A stretch of DNA of 64,000 nucleotides from positions 24,933 to 88,932 of the forward strand of contig JAMFSY010000007.1 in assembly GCA_026225555.1 (NCBI GenBank), given 5' to 3'. The notes beneath the pieces were generated by a model. The model saw only the letters and a list, made by a program, of their open reading frames with translations, was not told where the DNA came from and ran no database searches. Each line of letters begins with the position of its first letter. Positions within the stretch are counted from its first letter, which is position 1. This document shows positions 53,236-62,768 of this stretch, piece after piece. Origin of the DNA: Methylacidiphilales bacterium. GTDB lineage: Bacteria > Verrucomicrobiota > Verrucomicrobiia > Methylacidiphilales > UBA1321. Made by a program: the position numbers and the translations under genes.

Positions 53236-55731
53236 CTACCTGAGAAGCGCGCGTACTTCGCCGGCGGTATGACAGGCGAGGGCCTTCTCCGCCAGTTGCT
53301 GCACGTCGCCCAGCTTGTGCTGCCGTAGGACGGACTTGATGCGGGCGATCTTCGTGCGGGTCATGCTGAGTTCATGCACGCCCAGCCCGACAAAAATCAA
53401 AGCGGCGAGTTCGTCGGAAGCCGCCTCGCCGCAGATGGCCACCGGCCGATTGAATCGCGCCGCTCCCTTCACGACATGCTGGATCAAGTGAAGCACGGCG
53501 GGATGAAGCGAATCCTGGTAGGGAAGCAGGGCGGGGTTTCCGCGATCCGCCGCCAGGGCATATTGGGTCAGGTCATTCGTTCCGATGCTGAAGAAATCGA
53601 CCTGCTCGGCCAGGGCCTCCGCCGCGATGGCGGCGGAAGGTATTTCCACCATGATGCCGGTCTTGATCGGCCAGAGATGTGGAATCTTTTCGTGCTCGAG
53701 TTGGAGATGGACCTTTTCCAGCACGGCCTTGGCTCGGCGAAGATCGGAGAGGTCGGCGATCATGGGAAACATGATCTGAAATTCGTGTTGATGACCGGCG
53801 CGGAGAATGGCGCGCAATTGAGTGGCGAATAAATCCTCCTGCTGAAAGCAAAGGCGGATCGCCCGCACGCCGAGGAAGGGATTTTCTTCGGGCGCGAGTT
53901 GAACGTAGGGGAGTTTCTTGTCACCGCCGACATCGAGCGTGCGGACGGTGAGAGGCTTTTCCTTCAACTCCACGCCGATTGAACGCAACGCTTCCATTTG
54001 CTCCTCTTCGGTCGGGGCGGAATCGCGCTCGAGAAAAAGAAATTCGGTGCGGAGAAGCCCCACGCCCTCCGCTCCCGCCTGTAGAGCTTCCCTGGCCTCG
54101 GAAGCGTGGCCGATGTTCGCGAGAATCTCCACGCGGTGGCCGTCGAGAGTCGCGCCTGGCTGGAGGCAGGATTCCTTATCCTCGGCGGCGCGCTGACGCT
54201 GATCGACTTGGCGGGCGCGCAAGTCAGCGAGCACTTCTGCAGCGGGGTCCAGCCATACTTTTCCGGTGGAACCATCGAGCGCGAGGGTTTGCACCGAGTC
54301 GGGTGAACGGCCCGCGAAGACTTCACGGGCCTGCACGACGGTGGGAATATTCAGGGCGCGAAGAAGTATCGAACTGTGGGCGGTGGGACCACCATCGAGG
54401 AGAATAACGCCCAGGACAAACTTCCTTTCCAGCGACGCGATCTGGGACGGTGCGAAATCGGGGGCGACGAGAATGCGCGGCTCGCTCAGAGGTTTCGCCG
54501 GTGCCCTCTTCACGCCAAGCGCCTCGAGAACCTGCCGCCCGATATCTTTCATGTCGGCGCCGCGGGCCCGGAAATACGGATCCTGAAGCGATTCGTAGCG
54601 GCGCGCGATTTCCTCATTGGCGCGGGACCAGGCAAGGGCGGTGTTATCGTGGTCCGCGCGGATGAAACTAATCGCCCGGTCGATCAATTCGGGATCTTGC
54701 AAGGCCAGCGCCTGGGCTTCGTAAATTTCGGCGTGTGCGGCGCCGACGGTGGCGCGCATTTGTGCCTGCCGGGTGGCCAGGGCCTCTCGTGCGTCGGCGA
54801 CCGCCTTTTGCAGACGCGCGATTTCCGGCGCATCGTTTTCGATTTTATTTTGAGGAATCTCGAAGTCGGCTTCTTCAAGATGAGTGCCTGGACCGATCGC
54901 AATGCCCTCCGCGACCGGCACGCCGCGATCGGTTTGCTTTGGAGTCACGGGTGGTTCCGCTTGGGCGGCGGCTGGAGCTTTTCCATTCCGGGGCGGGAGA
55001 GGATCACCCAGGCCGCCCTTGACCAGTCCGCTGATTTTCTCGAGCGCGCTGGAAGCATCGTCGCCTGTGGCGGCTACCTCGATTTCGTTGTCCTGCAAAA
55101 TTTCAAGCGAAGCCAGGCTACTCAAGCTGCGCACGGAAACCGGGCCACGCTGATTTGTCAGATTGCGAACAGTGATCTCGGCGTGAAAAGGCCGCGTTTC
55201 GCTGATCAAGCGGGCCGCGGGGCGGGCATGAAGACCGTGAAGATTGGGAACAGTCAGCCGGATGGTCTGGCCGGCGGCGTCGGCTTTTTGGAGGGCTTCG
55301 GAGGGTGCGGGCGTGGACGACTTCTCCGCCAGTGCATGGTTCTTTTGTTGCAGGCTGGCGAGGGCTTCCCGGCAGACTTCCTCCCGGGGCGCGCCCAGAT
55401 TGGCCGTGACCCCGGCGGCGACCGCCCCTTCGACAAAGGGCGCGGGACAAAACGTGATATTGGCGCGTGCCGATTCATCGAGCAGGTCAAGCGCGGTCTC
55501 CGAACTGAGCACGGCACTCCCCATGTCCATCAGCACCACCACGCCCTCGGGACCCTGGACGGAAAGAATGGCCTCCGAAATTTCCACGGCGTCGGTACCG
55601 AGTTCGCGGTGCTCTTCGCCGACCCCGGCGGCGATGGCCAAGGGGAGCGCGGGGCCGGTCATCGAGCGAACGAGCTCCTGCGTGGCGAGCGCCAAGGCGC
55701 GACTATGTGAAACGAGAACAAGACCGACCAT
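53236..55731 (-). CDS. dhaM: DhaM-HPr-Enzyme I fusion (phosphotransferase for dihydroxyacetone kinase)
   Basis: 831 residues in three parts. Residues 1-130 are the EIIA-Man-like DhaM domain (VSHSRALA, His9, and MDMGSA). Residues about 155-240 are HPr (LHGLHARPAAR, phospho-His168). Residues about 268-831 are Enzyme I: GGPTAHSSIL with phospho-His452, LLRTEFLFLER, DVGGDKKLPY, GTNDLTQY and a Cys in AICGEAASDE near the end. The chain can take phosphate from PEP by its own EI and pass it through HPr and DhaM to ADP bound on DhaL, which then phosphorylates dihydroxyacetone on DhaK. It needs no separate PTS proteins. AAGGAG lies eight bases before the ATG, and dhaL ends 12 bases upstream. Confidence 0.95.
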   Translation of the reverse strand: MVGLVLVSHSRALALATQELVRSMTGPALPLAIAAGVGEEHRELGTDAVEISEAILSVQGPEGVVVLMDMGSAVLSSETALDLLDESARANITFCPAPFVEGAVAAGVTANLGAPREEVCREALASLQQKNHALAEKSSTPAPSEALQKADAAGQTIRLTVPNLHGLHARPAARLISETRPFHAEITVRNLTNQRGPVSVRSLSSLASLEILQDNEIEVAATGDDASSALEKISGLVKGGLGDPLPPRNGKAPAAAQAEPPVTPKQTDRGVPVAEGIAIGPGTHLEEADFEIPQNKIENDAPEIARLQKAVADAREALATRQAQMRATVGAAHAEIYEAQALALQDPELIDRAISFIRADHDNTALAWSRANEEIARRYESLQDPYFRARGADMKDIGRQVLEALGVKRAPAKPLSEPRILVAPDFAPSQIASLERKFVLGVILLDGGPTAHSSILLRALNIPTVVQAREVFAGRSPDSVQTLALDGSTGKVWLDPAAEVLADLRARQVDQRQRAAEDKESCLQPGATLDGHRVEILANIGHASEAREALQAGAEGVGLLRTEFLFLERDSAPTEEEQMEALRSIGVELKEKPLTVRTLDVGGDKKLPYVQLAPEENPFLGVRAIRLCFQQEDLFATQLRAILRAGHQHEFQIMFPMIADLSDLRRAKAVLEKVHLQLEHEKIPHLWPIKTGIMVEIPSAAIAAEALAEQVDFFSIGTNDLTQYALAADRGNPALLPYQDSLHPAVLHLIQHVVKGAARFNRPVAICGEAASDELAALIFVGLGVHELSMTRTKIARIKSVLRQHKLGDVQQLAEKALACHTAGEVRALLR

Positions 55732-55739
55732 GAAGGTCT

Positions 55740-55745
55740 CTCCTT
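55740..55745 (-). promoter_or_regulatory. Strong ribosome binding site of dhaM
   Basis: AAGGAG (minus strand), eight bases before the dhaM ATG. It is among the best Shine-Dalgarno matches in a window where most genes have weak ones, and it fixes the start. Confidence 0.65.
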
Positions 55746-56391
55746 AACCGGACGGGAGCGCCTGCTTCAACGCTTCCAACAACAAAACGGAGGAGAGGCA
55801 GCCGGGATCCATGTGCCCGGCGCTTCGCTCTCCCAGATAACTGGCCCGTCCTTTTTTGGCGACCATCGGCACGGTGGAGTCGGCCCCTTTGCGGGCGGCG
55901 GCGATGGCGCGGTCGAGCGCAGCGGCGAGGGTGTCATTGGCGACGGGCTTGAGCGCGTCCAGGGCGGGAACGAGCGCATCGACCATGGTTTTTTCTCCCA
56001 CGACGGCCTTGCCCCGGCTCATCAGCCCCTTGAGTCCGGCGGCGAAATCGGCGGCGACTTCCTCCTGCGTGAGGGAAGTCTTGCCATTGGCCCCGCTCGC
56101 GGCCTGCAAAAAGAACGTGCCGTAAAGAGGCCCGCTGGCGCCGCCCACAGTCGAAATCAACGTCATGGCGACGCCCTTGAAAATCGCGCCAATGTCCTTG
56201 TCCTTGAGACCATCCAGTTTGCCCTGCACGGCGGTAAAACCCCGGGCCATGTTCGCGCCATGATCCGCGTCGCCGATGGCCGCATCCAGCGCGGTCAACT
56301 CGTCCTTGTGCTGCTGATAAGTCTCCGCGCAGTGCTGCATCCAGCGCACCACCGTGGCGGAGTCGAGTGAGTTGACGGTCATGGTTTCCAT
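55744..56391 (-). CDS. dhaL: Dihydroxyacetone kinase subunit DhaL
   Basis: 215 residues, the usual all-helical DhaL barrel. The Mg-ADP binding acids are present in LDAAIGDADHG (Asp36, Asp41, Asp43), with [14 protein letters not shown] and the C-terminal [17 protein letters not shown] of the ADP-binding lid. In PTS-type enzymes DhaL keeps ADP permanently bound and shuttles phosphate from DhaM to DhaK-bound dihydroxyacetone. It starts three bases after the dhaK stop. A diverged second copy is at 61831-62568. Confidence 0.96.
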   Translation of the reverse strand: METMTVNSLDSATVVRWMQHCAETYQQHKDELTALDAAIGDADHGANMARGFTAVQGKLDGLKDKDIGAIFKGVAMTLISTVGGASGPLYGTFFLQAASGANGKTSLTQEEVAADFAAGLKGLMSRGKAVVGEKTMVDALVPALDALKPVANDTLAAALDRAIAAARKGADSTVPMVAKKGRASYLGERSAGHMDPGCLSSVLLLEALKQALPSG

Positions 56392-56394
56392 TTT

Positions 56395-57396
56395 CTAAAG
56401 ACCCCAGCGAAGGGCAGACGTCAAGACGGGCGCATCCCAAAGCGGGGTCAGTTGATGGTCGAGTTTCAAGAGGGTGATCGAGGTCCCCGCCATTTCCAGG
56501 CTGGTGATGTAAGAGCCCACCAAATTCCGGGTGACTTTCAATCCCGCCCGCTTGGCGACCTCGAGTGCCTTTCTATAGATAATATACAGCTCGATTTGCG
56601 GTGTGCCACCCAGGCCGTTGACAAAAAGGAGCACCTCGTCGCCCGACTTGTAGGGAAGGTCGGAAATGATCGGCTCCATCAGCATCTCGACGATCTCATC
56701 CGCCGGTTTCAGTTTCATGCGTGTCCGACCTGGCTCGCCGTGAATACCGACGCCGAATTCGATCTCGTCTTCCGGCAGATCGAACGTCGGCTTGCCCACG
56801 TGGGGCACGGTGCAGGAAGTCAGCGCCATGCCCATGCTGCGGCCCTGCGCGTTGACCTTCTGGCAAAGATCGCGCACCTCGGCGAGCGATTGGCCCGCCT
56901 CCGCCGCCGCGCCGCAGATCTTCTCGGCCAGGATGGTCGCGCCCACGCCGCGCCGCCCGGCCGTCCAGGTGCTGTCCTTCACGGCGACGTCGTCGTCGAT
57001 GATCACGCTTTCCACCTGCCCGCCATCCGCGCGGACGAGGTCGGCGGCCAGTTCGAAGTTCATCACGTCCCCCGTGTAGTTTTTCACGATGAGCAGCGTG
57101 CCCTTGCCGCTATCCACCGCCTTCGTCGCGGCCTGCATCTGGTCGGGCGTGGGGCTGGTGAAGACGGCGCCGGGACAGGCCGCATCCAGCATGCCGCGCC
57201 CGACGAAGCCGCCATGCATCGGCTCATGCCCACTCCCGCCACCCGAAATGATGGCCACCTTGTTCTTCACGGGTGCATCGGCGCGCATGATGAAGGTGGG
57301 ATCGAACTGGACCTTGATCAGATCGGCGTGGGCGGCAACCATGCCTTCCAGCGCTTCGTGGACGACGTTTTCAGGAGAGTTGATGAGCTTTTTCAT
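56395..57396 (-). CDS. dhaK: Dihydroxyacetone kinase subunit DhaK
   Basis: 333 residues. DhaK binds dihydroxyacetone covalently through a hemiaminal with a histidine; here His219 in [11 protein letters not shown] is in that position. [16 protein letters not shown] (His57) forms the substrate pocket, with NYTGDVMNF and DDDVAVKDS also present, and the length fits. It lies 37 bases after the porin gene and immediately before dhaL in the glycerol operon. Confidence 0.96.
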   Translation of the reverse strand: MKKLINSPENVVHEALEGMVAAHADLIKVQFDPTFIMRADAPVKNKVAIISGGGSGHEPMHGGFVGRGMLDAACPGAVFTSPTPDQMQAATKAVDSGKGTLLIVKNYTGDVMNFELAADLVRADGGQVESVIIDDDVAVKDSTWTAGRRGVGATILAEKICGAAAEAGQSLAEVRDLCQKVNAQGRSMGMALTSCTVPHVGKPTFDLPEDEIEFGVGIHGEPGRTRMKLKPADEIVEMLMEPIISDLPYKSGDEVLLFVNGLGGTPQIELYIIYRKALEVAKRAGLKVTRNLVGSYITSLEMAGTSITLLKLDHQLTPLWDAPVLTSALRWGL

Positions 57397-57432
57397 AAGA
57401 GGCGCCGCGAGGGCGGAGTGGAGTTGGTCGAA

Positions 57433-58767
57433 TCAGAAGTGAACGATGGTGCGCAGGCCGAGCACGAGGATGTCGTCCCGGCTCGAATTGCCGGCCGGAT
57501 CAATGATGTACTGCATGTCGGGCTGGATGGAGAGCCAGGGCGCGGGGTTGTATTGGTAGTCGAGTTCGAGGGTTGTCTCACCGCCGAGACCCTGGCCGCT
57601 TACGGTCTGCGAAGCCGAACTGAAGGCGTCCCCGTTGTCCGAATAGATCACGCCGAAGCCGACCTTGTCTTCCGGACGGCCCGGGAAGAGGCCGGTGTAA
57701 CGACCGCCGGTCGTGAATTCATACTGGAGGGCATTGCGGTCGCCTGGTTCGCCCACGAATTCGAAGAGGAGGTCGAGGCCCTTCTTCGTGTCGAGCTTTC
57801 CATCGGCTCCCACCGGATGATAGACCGTCTTTTCCACGATGCCGTAGATGTTGTAATCGCCGCGGTAACCCTGGCCCGTGGAGGGATTGGTGTAGACGGC
57901 AAGTTCGTTGCCGTTCGCGCCGATCTTGTACGTCCCGTCGTAGCTGGTGTTCTGCTCTTTGTAACCGATCTCGGCCGCGACCGTCGCGCCGTGGTTGAAG
58001 TCGTTCGAGTAGTAGACACCGTTGGAGTCGGGCCGGTAGGGATTGTTGATCGCCGTGAAGGCGCCCGTCTTGACGTAGAGCCCCGGTGTGATCGAGGAGA
58101 GATCGCCCCAGAGAATCACGCCCGGCTTACCCGAGGGACTAAAGGGCTGGTTGGTGGAGAACAGGGCATTCGGCGCATAACCCAGTTCGTCATTCATGAG
58201 AATATCGAAGAAATCGGTCGCTCCGAATTCATTCACCGCCGCGACTTGTCCGAGGGTGATCGCGAACTGGTGATCGAAGAGGTATTGCTTGTAATAGATC
58301 TGGTCGATGCGCTCGCTTTCCTCGCCCGCGATGCTGCTGGTCAGCGTGTTGGTGTGGAGATAATCCCCGGAGAGATTGCGTCCGTATTGGTAGATGCCGC
58401 TCGCGAAGAATTCCGCATCGATGTCGGCTAGCTTTTTCAGGTCGAGATCGACGGAGGCGCGGAATCGGCCGAAATAGGTCGCGTGATGGGTCTGGCTGCC
58501 GGTGACGTCGGTGAGGAAATCGCCGATGTCGTTGAAGTCGAATTTGACGCCTTCCTGTTCCAGCTTCGTTCTCTCGCCGCCCCAATCGCCCAGAAGGTAT
58601 TGCTGAGTCCAGATGGAATTTTGCGATTTTTCCGTCACGGGCGTGATTTCCTTGTCATCGGTTCCGGCGTGGCCGATCGCAGTGGAGGCGAGCAGGCCAA
58701 GGACGATGCCGGGTACGACGTAGGCAATCTTTGGGATGTAAGGGGGACGTTGAGTAGCTGGTTTCAT
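57433..58767 (-). CDS. OprB-type carbohydrate porin
   Basis: 444 residues with a signal peptide (core IAYVVPGIVLGLLASTAIGHA). The mature protein has the OprB start LLGDWGGERTKLEQEGVKFDF, repeated amphipathic strands and a C-terminal Phe after TIVHF, the outer-membrane barrel signature. In this operon, between glpD and dhaK, it is the likely entry route for glycerol, dihydroxyacetone or a glycerol-containing compound; OprB proteins usually admit sugars. No inner-membrane glycerol facilitator is seen in the operon. Confidence 0.92.
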   Translation of the reverse strand: MKPATQRPPYIPKIAYVVPGIVLGLLASTAIGHAGTDDKEITPVTEKSQNSIWTQQYLLGDWGGERTKLEQEGVKFDFNDIGDFLTDVTGSQTHHATYFGRFRASVDLDLKKLADIDAEFFASGIYQYGRNLSGDYLHTNTLTSSIAGEESERIDQIYYKQYLFDHQFAITLGQVAAVNEFGATDFFDILMNDELGYAPNALFSTNQPFSPSGKPGVILWGDLSSITPGLYVKTGAFTAINNPYRPDSNGVYYSNDFNHGATVAAEIGYKEQNTSYDGTYKIGANGNELAVYTNPSTGQGYRGDYNIYGIVEKTVYHPVGADGKLDTKKGLDLLFEFVGEPGDRNALQYEFTTGGRYTGLFPGRPEDKVGFGVIYSDNGDAFSSASQTVSGQGLGGETTLELDYQYNPAPWLSIQPDMQYIIDPAGNSSRDDILVLGLRTIVHF

Positions 58768-58796
58768 TCGGGGTATCTCTCGGTTGGGTGTTTGGT

Positions 58797-60356
58797 CTAT
58801 CTGAGAATGTAATTTTCCGCCAATTGCCGGAACTGTTCGACCTGGGCCTGCTGCCAGGCCACGTCGCGGCCCAGTTCGCGGGCGAGGAGCCGGGCGACTT
58901 CGGGCGCGGCTTCCTGGCTGGCGCGGGCATCAAGGAGAAGGGCGCGCGTGCGACGGGAGAGAACGTCCTCGACCGTCCGCGCCATCTCATGCCGCGCGGC
59001 CCAGACGACTTCCGCCGCCTGATAGGGCAGCCGCTTGTGCAGGAGCTGCCCCAACTCGGGACTTTCCTGCGCCAGTTGCGCGATCTGGGGGTAATCGGAA
59101 CCGTAAACGCTGTGGGGATCCTCGGCGGACGCGCCTTCCAGATAACCGTGGAGGCGCAGCTTTTCCGTCTTGGAGGGACGGGGCTCCAGACCGAAGATTT
59201 CAGTGAGATGGTTGATGGCGTCCTCGCCCATCCGGCGATAGGTGGTCCACTTGCCGCCGGTGATCGTGACCAGGTTCGACTTGCTGGTAATGACGGTATG
59301 GTCCCGCGACAGAGCCGAGGTCTTTTCGCCATGCCCCGCCTTGATGAGCGGACGTTGGCCGGCGTAGATGCTTTGTACATCGGCCCGCGTGACGGGACGG
59401 GCAAGGTAGCGAGTCGCGTTGCGCAGGAGGAAGTCGATTTCCTCCTGCATCGCCTTGGGTTCGAGCGAAATATTGGGAGTGGGAATGTCGGTTGTGCCGA
59501 CGATCACGTGCTGGTGCCATGGCACGGCAAAGAGCACGCGGCCATCCTCGGTATGGGGAATCATCAGCGCGGCATGCCCCGGCAGGAAAGAGCGGTCGAG
59601 CATGATGTGGGCGCCCTGGCTGACCGAGAGCATCTGCTTCGCCTCGGGGTCGTCCATCTGCCGGACGCTGTCGGTGAAAATGCCGGTCGCATTGAGCACG
59701 GCCCGCGCCTGGATTTTGTAATCGCGGCCGGTCTCCGCATCGGTGGCAATGGCCCCGGCGACCTGGCCCTGCTGCTTGAGCAGGCCCTTGACCGGAAAGT
59801 AATTGAGCAGGACGGCGCCCTGATCGGTCGCGGTGAGGGCCAGGGTTGCGGCGAGCCGCGAGTCGTCGAATTGACCGTCGGTATAGAGAATGCCCCCGCG
59901 CAGCCCTGCTTGATTCACGGTGGGAATCATCTCCAGGGTCGTGGCCAGGCTCAGCACGCGCGAATGTCCCAGACCGAGCCGCCCGGAGAGAAGATCGTAG
60001 ACGGTCAGGCCAATGCCATAAAACGCCTTCTCCCACCAACGATAGGCCGGGATGACGAATTCCAAAACGTGAGCGAGATGCGGCGCGTTGCGGATCATCA
60101 GCCCGCGTTCATGGAGGGCATGGCGGACCATCTTGATATCGCCCTGCTGAAGATAGCGGACCCCGCCATGCGCAAGCTTGGTCGCGCGACTGGAAGTGCC
60201 TTTGGCGAAATCGGCCTGCTCCAGCAGCAGCGTGCTGTAGCCGCGGGAGGCCGACTCGACAGCGGCCCCGAGGCCGGTCGCCCCGCCGCCGATGATGAGG
60301 ACGTCCCAGACCTTGCCTGGCTCCGAAATCCGTTGCAGTCCTTCGTCGCGGTTCAT
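58797..60356 (-). CDS. glpD: Glycerol-3-phosphate dehydrogenase (FAD, GlpD)
   Basis: 519 residues from the ATG at 60356, chosen over an earlier in-frame start because GGGAGGAG sits five bases before it. The FAD site is [15 protein letters not shown] with [20 protein letters not shown], the GlpD/GlpO signature. [10 protein letters not shown], then YAGQRPLI, and [13 protein letters not shown] are later conserved blocks, and the C-terminal helical domain is present. It oxidises glycerol-3-phosphate to dihydroxyacetone phosphate at the inner membrane, passing electrons to quinone. Its ATG overlaps the glpK stop (ATGA). Confidence 0.96.
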   Translation of the reverse strand: MNRDEGLQRISEPGKVWDVLIIGGGATGLGAAVESASRGYSTLLLEQADFAKGTSSRATKLAHGGVRYLQQGDIKMVRHALHERGLMIRNAPHLAHVLEFVIPAYRWWEKAFYGIGLTVYDLLSGRLGLGHSRVLSLATTLEMIPTVNQAGLRGGILYTDGQFDDSRLAATLALTATDQGAVLLNYFPVKGLLKQQGQVAGAIATDAETGRDYKIQARAVLNATGIFTDSVRQMDDPEAKQMLSVSQGAHIMLDRSFLPGHAALMIPHTEDGRVLFAVPWHQHVIVGTTDIPTPNISLEPKAMQEEIDFLLRNATRYLARPVTRADVQSIYAGQRPLIKAGHGEKTSALSRDHTVITSKSNLVTITGGKWTTYRRMGEDAINHLTEIFGLEPRPSKTEKLRLHGYLEGASAEDPHSVYGSDYPQIAQLAQESPELGQLLHKRLPYQAAEVVWAARHEMARTVEDVLSRRTRALLLDARASQEAAPEVARLLARELGRDVAWQQAQVEQFRQLAENYILR

Positions 60357-61834
60357 TCCGGCTCCTCCCATTCCTTGGCCCGTTCCAGGGCCTTGGTCCA
60401 GCGAGAGCGCATCTTGTCCCGCACATCGGAATTCATGGCGGGCTCAAAGCGACGATCGACCTTCCACTGGCTCGAAATCTCCGCCACGTTGCGCCAATAA
60501 CCGACGGCAAGCCCCGCCAGGTAAGCGGCGCCGAGCGCGGTGGTTTCCTGCACCGCCGGACGGACCACGGGCACGCCAAGAATGTCGGCCTGGAATTGCA
60601 TCAGCATATTGTTCGCCGCGGCGCCGCCATCGACGCGCAGCTCCTTGAGCTTGATCTTGGAATCGGCTTCCATGGCGGTCAAGACGTCCGCCACCTGAAA
60701 GGCGATGCCCTCCAGCGCCGCGCGGGCGATATGCCCGGCGGTCGATCCGCGGGTCAGGCCGGTGATGGTGCCGCGCGCGTACTGGTCCCAGTGTGGAGCG
60801 CCGAGCCCCGCGAAGGCGGGCACCAGGAAGACGCCGCCGTTGTCGCTCTCGGTGGCGGCCAGCTTTTCGACATCGGAGGAGTGCTTGATGATGCCGAGTC
60901 CATCGCGCAACCACTGCACCACAGCGCCGGCAATGAAGACGCCGCCTTCGAGCGCGTACTCCATCTTGTCACTGATCTTCCACGCCACGGTCGTAAGAAG
61001 ATTATTATGCGAAGGCATCGCCTTCGTGCCGGTGTACATGAGCATGAAACAGCCGGTGCCGTAGGTGTTCTTGACCATGCCGGGAGTGTGACAGGCCTGG
61101 CCGAAGAGCGCGGCCTGCTGGTCACCGCCGATGCCCGCGATCGGGATGTCGAGGTGCTCGGACGAGCCGTAGACCTCGCTCGAGGCGGCGACCCGGGGCA
61201 GCACGGACTCGGGAATTTTGAAGACCTCCAGCAGCTCCTTGTCCCATTCGCCGGTGTGGATATTGAAGAGCATCGTGCGGCTGGCGTTGGTCACGTCGGT
61301 GAGATGCTGTTTGCCGCCGGTCAATTTCCAGACCAGCCACGAGTCGATGGTGCCGAAGGCGAGCTTATCCTGGTCGGCCAGCTTGCGCGCTTCGGGAACG
61401 TTATCGAGGATCCAGCGCAGTTTGCTGCCGGAGAAATAGGCGTCGATGATCAGTCCCGACTTTTTCTGGATGAGCCCCTGCAGGCCGTCGCGCTTCAACT
61501 GGTCGCAAAAACCGGCGGTGCGGCGGTCCTGCCAGACGATGGCGTGGCCGACCGGCTTGCTGGTCTCCCGGTTCCAGACCATCGTCGTCTCGCGCTGGTT
61601 GGTAATGCCGATGGCCGCGATGTCCTTCGCGGACAGCCCCGCCTTGCTCATCGCCTCGGCCGCCACGCCGATCTGGGTGGCCCAGATTTCATCGGCATCA
61701 TGCTCGACCCAACCCGGCTGGGGGAAGTACTGCTTGAATTCCTTTTGCGCAACGGAGCGGATTTCGCCGGCGTTGTCGAAAACGATGGCGCGGGAACTGG
61801 TCGTGCCTTGATCAAAAGCCAGGATGTATTTCAT
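60353..61834 (-). CDS. glpK: Glycerol kinase
   Basis: 493 residues, full length. FGGY-kinase motifs are clear: [14 protein letters not shown] (ATP phosphate loop), [25 protein letters not shown] (glycerol site Arg/Glu/Asp), [10 protein letters not shown] with the catalytic Asp, GTGCFMLM, and the C-terminal ATP site [19 protein letters not shown]. It phosphorylates glycerol at C3 with ATP. It overlaps dhaL2 upstream and glpD downstream by the ATGA arrangement, so all three are translationally coupled. Confidence 0.97.
   Translation of the reverse strand: MKYILAFDQGTTSSRAIVFDNAGEIRSVAQKEFKQYFPQPGWVEHDADEIWATQIGVAAEAMSKAGLSAKDIAAIGITNQRETTMVWNRETSKPVGHAIVWQDRRTAGFCDQLKRDGLQGLIQKKSGLIIDAYFSGSKLRWILDNVPEARKLADQDKLAFGTIDSWLVWKLTGGKQHLTDVTNASRTMLFNIHTGEWDKELLEVFKIPESVLPRVAASSEVYGSSEHLDIPIAGIGGDQQAALFGQACHTPGMVKNTYGTGCFMLMYTGTKAMPSHNNLLTTVAWKISDKMEYALEGGVFIAGAVVQWLRDGLGIIKHSSDVEKLAATESDNGGVFLVPAFAGLGAPHWDQYARGTITGLTRGSTAGHIARAALEGIAFQVADVLTAMEADSKIKLKELRVDGGAAANNMLMQFQADILGVPVVRPAVQETTALGAAYLAGLAVGYWRNVAEISSQWKVDRRFEPAMNSDVRDKMRSRWTKALERAKEWEEPE
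60362..60369 (-). promoter_or_regulatory. Ribosome binding site fixing the glpD start
   Basis: GGGAGGAG on the minus strand, inside the end of glpK and five bases before the glpD ATG at 60356. Confidence 0.65.
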
Positions 61835-62568
61835 AGGGATGCGGGGTTAAGGGTCGATGCGGTCGTGGGTTGAGCGATGCGGAATGAAGTTGGGAAAAGA
61901 GCGCAGGAGAGCGACTCGAAAAGGAGCGAGGCTGACAGGGCGCCGGGGTCCAAGTGTCCCGCACTACGCTCGCCGAGGTAGCTGGCGCGACCCTTGCGGG
62001 CGACCATCGGAATGGTCGAGCGTGCCGCTTCGAGCGTCGTCTTGGCGCAGGTTTCCAATGCTTCCTGCAGCGACAGATGCCGAGAGGCGGAACGGCGGAG
62101 GGAACTCACCGCGGCCAGTAGGGTGTCCACCATGGTCTTGTCGCCACCCGCGGCCTTGCCGAGGTGCATAACGCCCCGGCAACCGCCATCGACCGCCGCG
62201 GTGAAATCAGCCAGCGAGAGCTCGGATTTATGCGGCGCGAAGTGGGAGCACTGCAGGAAGAAGGTCCCATAAAGCGGCCCACTCGCGCCGCCAACCGAGG
62301 AAAGAAGGGTGGTGGAAATAACCCGGAACGGTCCGCAAATGTCGGGCACTTCCGTGCCATCGAGGGCTTGGTTAACCGCATAAAGGCCGCGCCGCATGTT
62401 GACGCCGTGGTCGCCGTCGCCGATCGCGGAATCGAGCGCGGTCAGTTCGGATTCGAAACTGGCGATCTGGGAGCCAAAGAAAGCCATCCAACGTTGCACC
62501 ATCTGCCGGTCGATCCGGGTTGGCGGTTCCAGATTGAGGCTCGGCGGCTCCTGTTTAAACTGTTTCAT
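61831..62568 (-). CDS. dhaL: Second DhaL-like subunit, first gene of the glycerol operon
   Basis: 245 residues: a DhaL domain (about 20-225) with a short N-terminal extension and a Thr/Ala-rich tail. The metal-ADP acids are intact ([11 protein letters not shown], Asp46, Asp51, Asp53), as are [14 protein letters not shown] and [17 protein letters not shown]. It has no DhaK beside it; instead it overlaps glpK by four bases (ATGA). It may be an alternative ADP-binding subunit for the same DhaK/DhaM, or a regulator: in E. coli, DhaL acts as a co-regulator by binding the activator DhaR. The AraC-type regulator is divergent from it. Confidence 0.88.
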   Translation of the reverse strand: MKQFKQEPPSLNLEPPTRIDRQMVQRWMAFFGSQIASFESELTALDSAIGDGDHGVNMRRGLYAVNQALDGTEVPDICGPFRVISTTLLSSVGGASGPLYGTFFLQCSHFAPHKSELSLADFTAAVDGGCRGVMHLGKAAGGDKTMVDTLLAAVSSLRRSASRHLSLQEALETCAKTTLEAARSTIPMVARKGRASYLGERSAGHLDPGALSASLLFESLSCALFPTSFRIAQPTTASTLNPASL

Positions 62569-62744
62569 GAAAAAACCTAGATTAGGGCTGGGGAGTAAAT
62601 GGGTAGGGTTAAGTGCTTGCCAAGATCGGCGTCGTCCCTAGCCGAAGTCCATTTGCCGCAAATTAGGAGTGAAATGCGAGCCATCCTCCTATTACTTAAG
62701 CTTCTATCGACTTTTTAGCAACCTATGTGCTTGCAAAAATACAG

Positions 62745-62763
62745 AGAATTTTTATAAAATTCT
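62745..62763. promoter_or_regulatory. Palindrome before the AraC regulator start, possible operator
   Basis: AGAATTTT and AAAATTCT form a perfect 8-bp inverted repeat around TAT. It ends five bases before the regulator's ATG at 62769, in the gap between the two divergent transcripts. It could be an autoregulatory site or a hairpin that hides the start. Confidence 0.5.
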
Positions 62764-62768
62764 TAGGT

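Noticed and set aside
54376..55710. 444-codon plus-strand frame opposite dhaM
   Set aside because: Antisense shadow with low-complexity Gly/Arg composition.
56452..58431. 659-codon plus-strand frame opposite dhaK and the porin gene
   Set aside because: Antisense shadow; the sense-strand genes are full length with intact motifs.
60596..61873. 425-codon plus-strand frame opposite glpK
   Set aside because: Antisense shadow of glycerol kinase, no motif.
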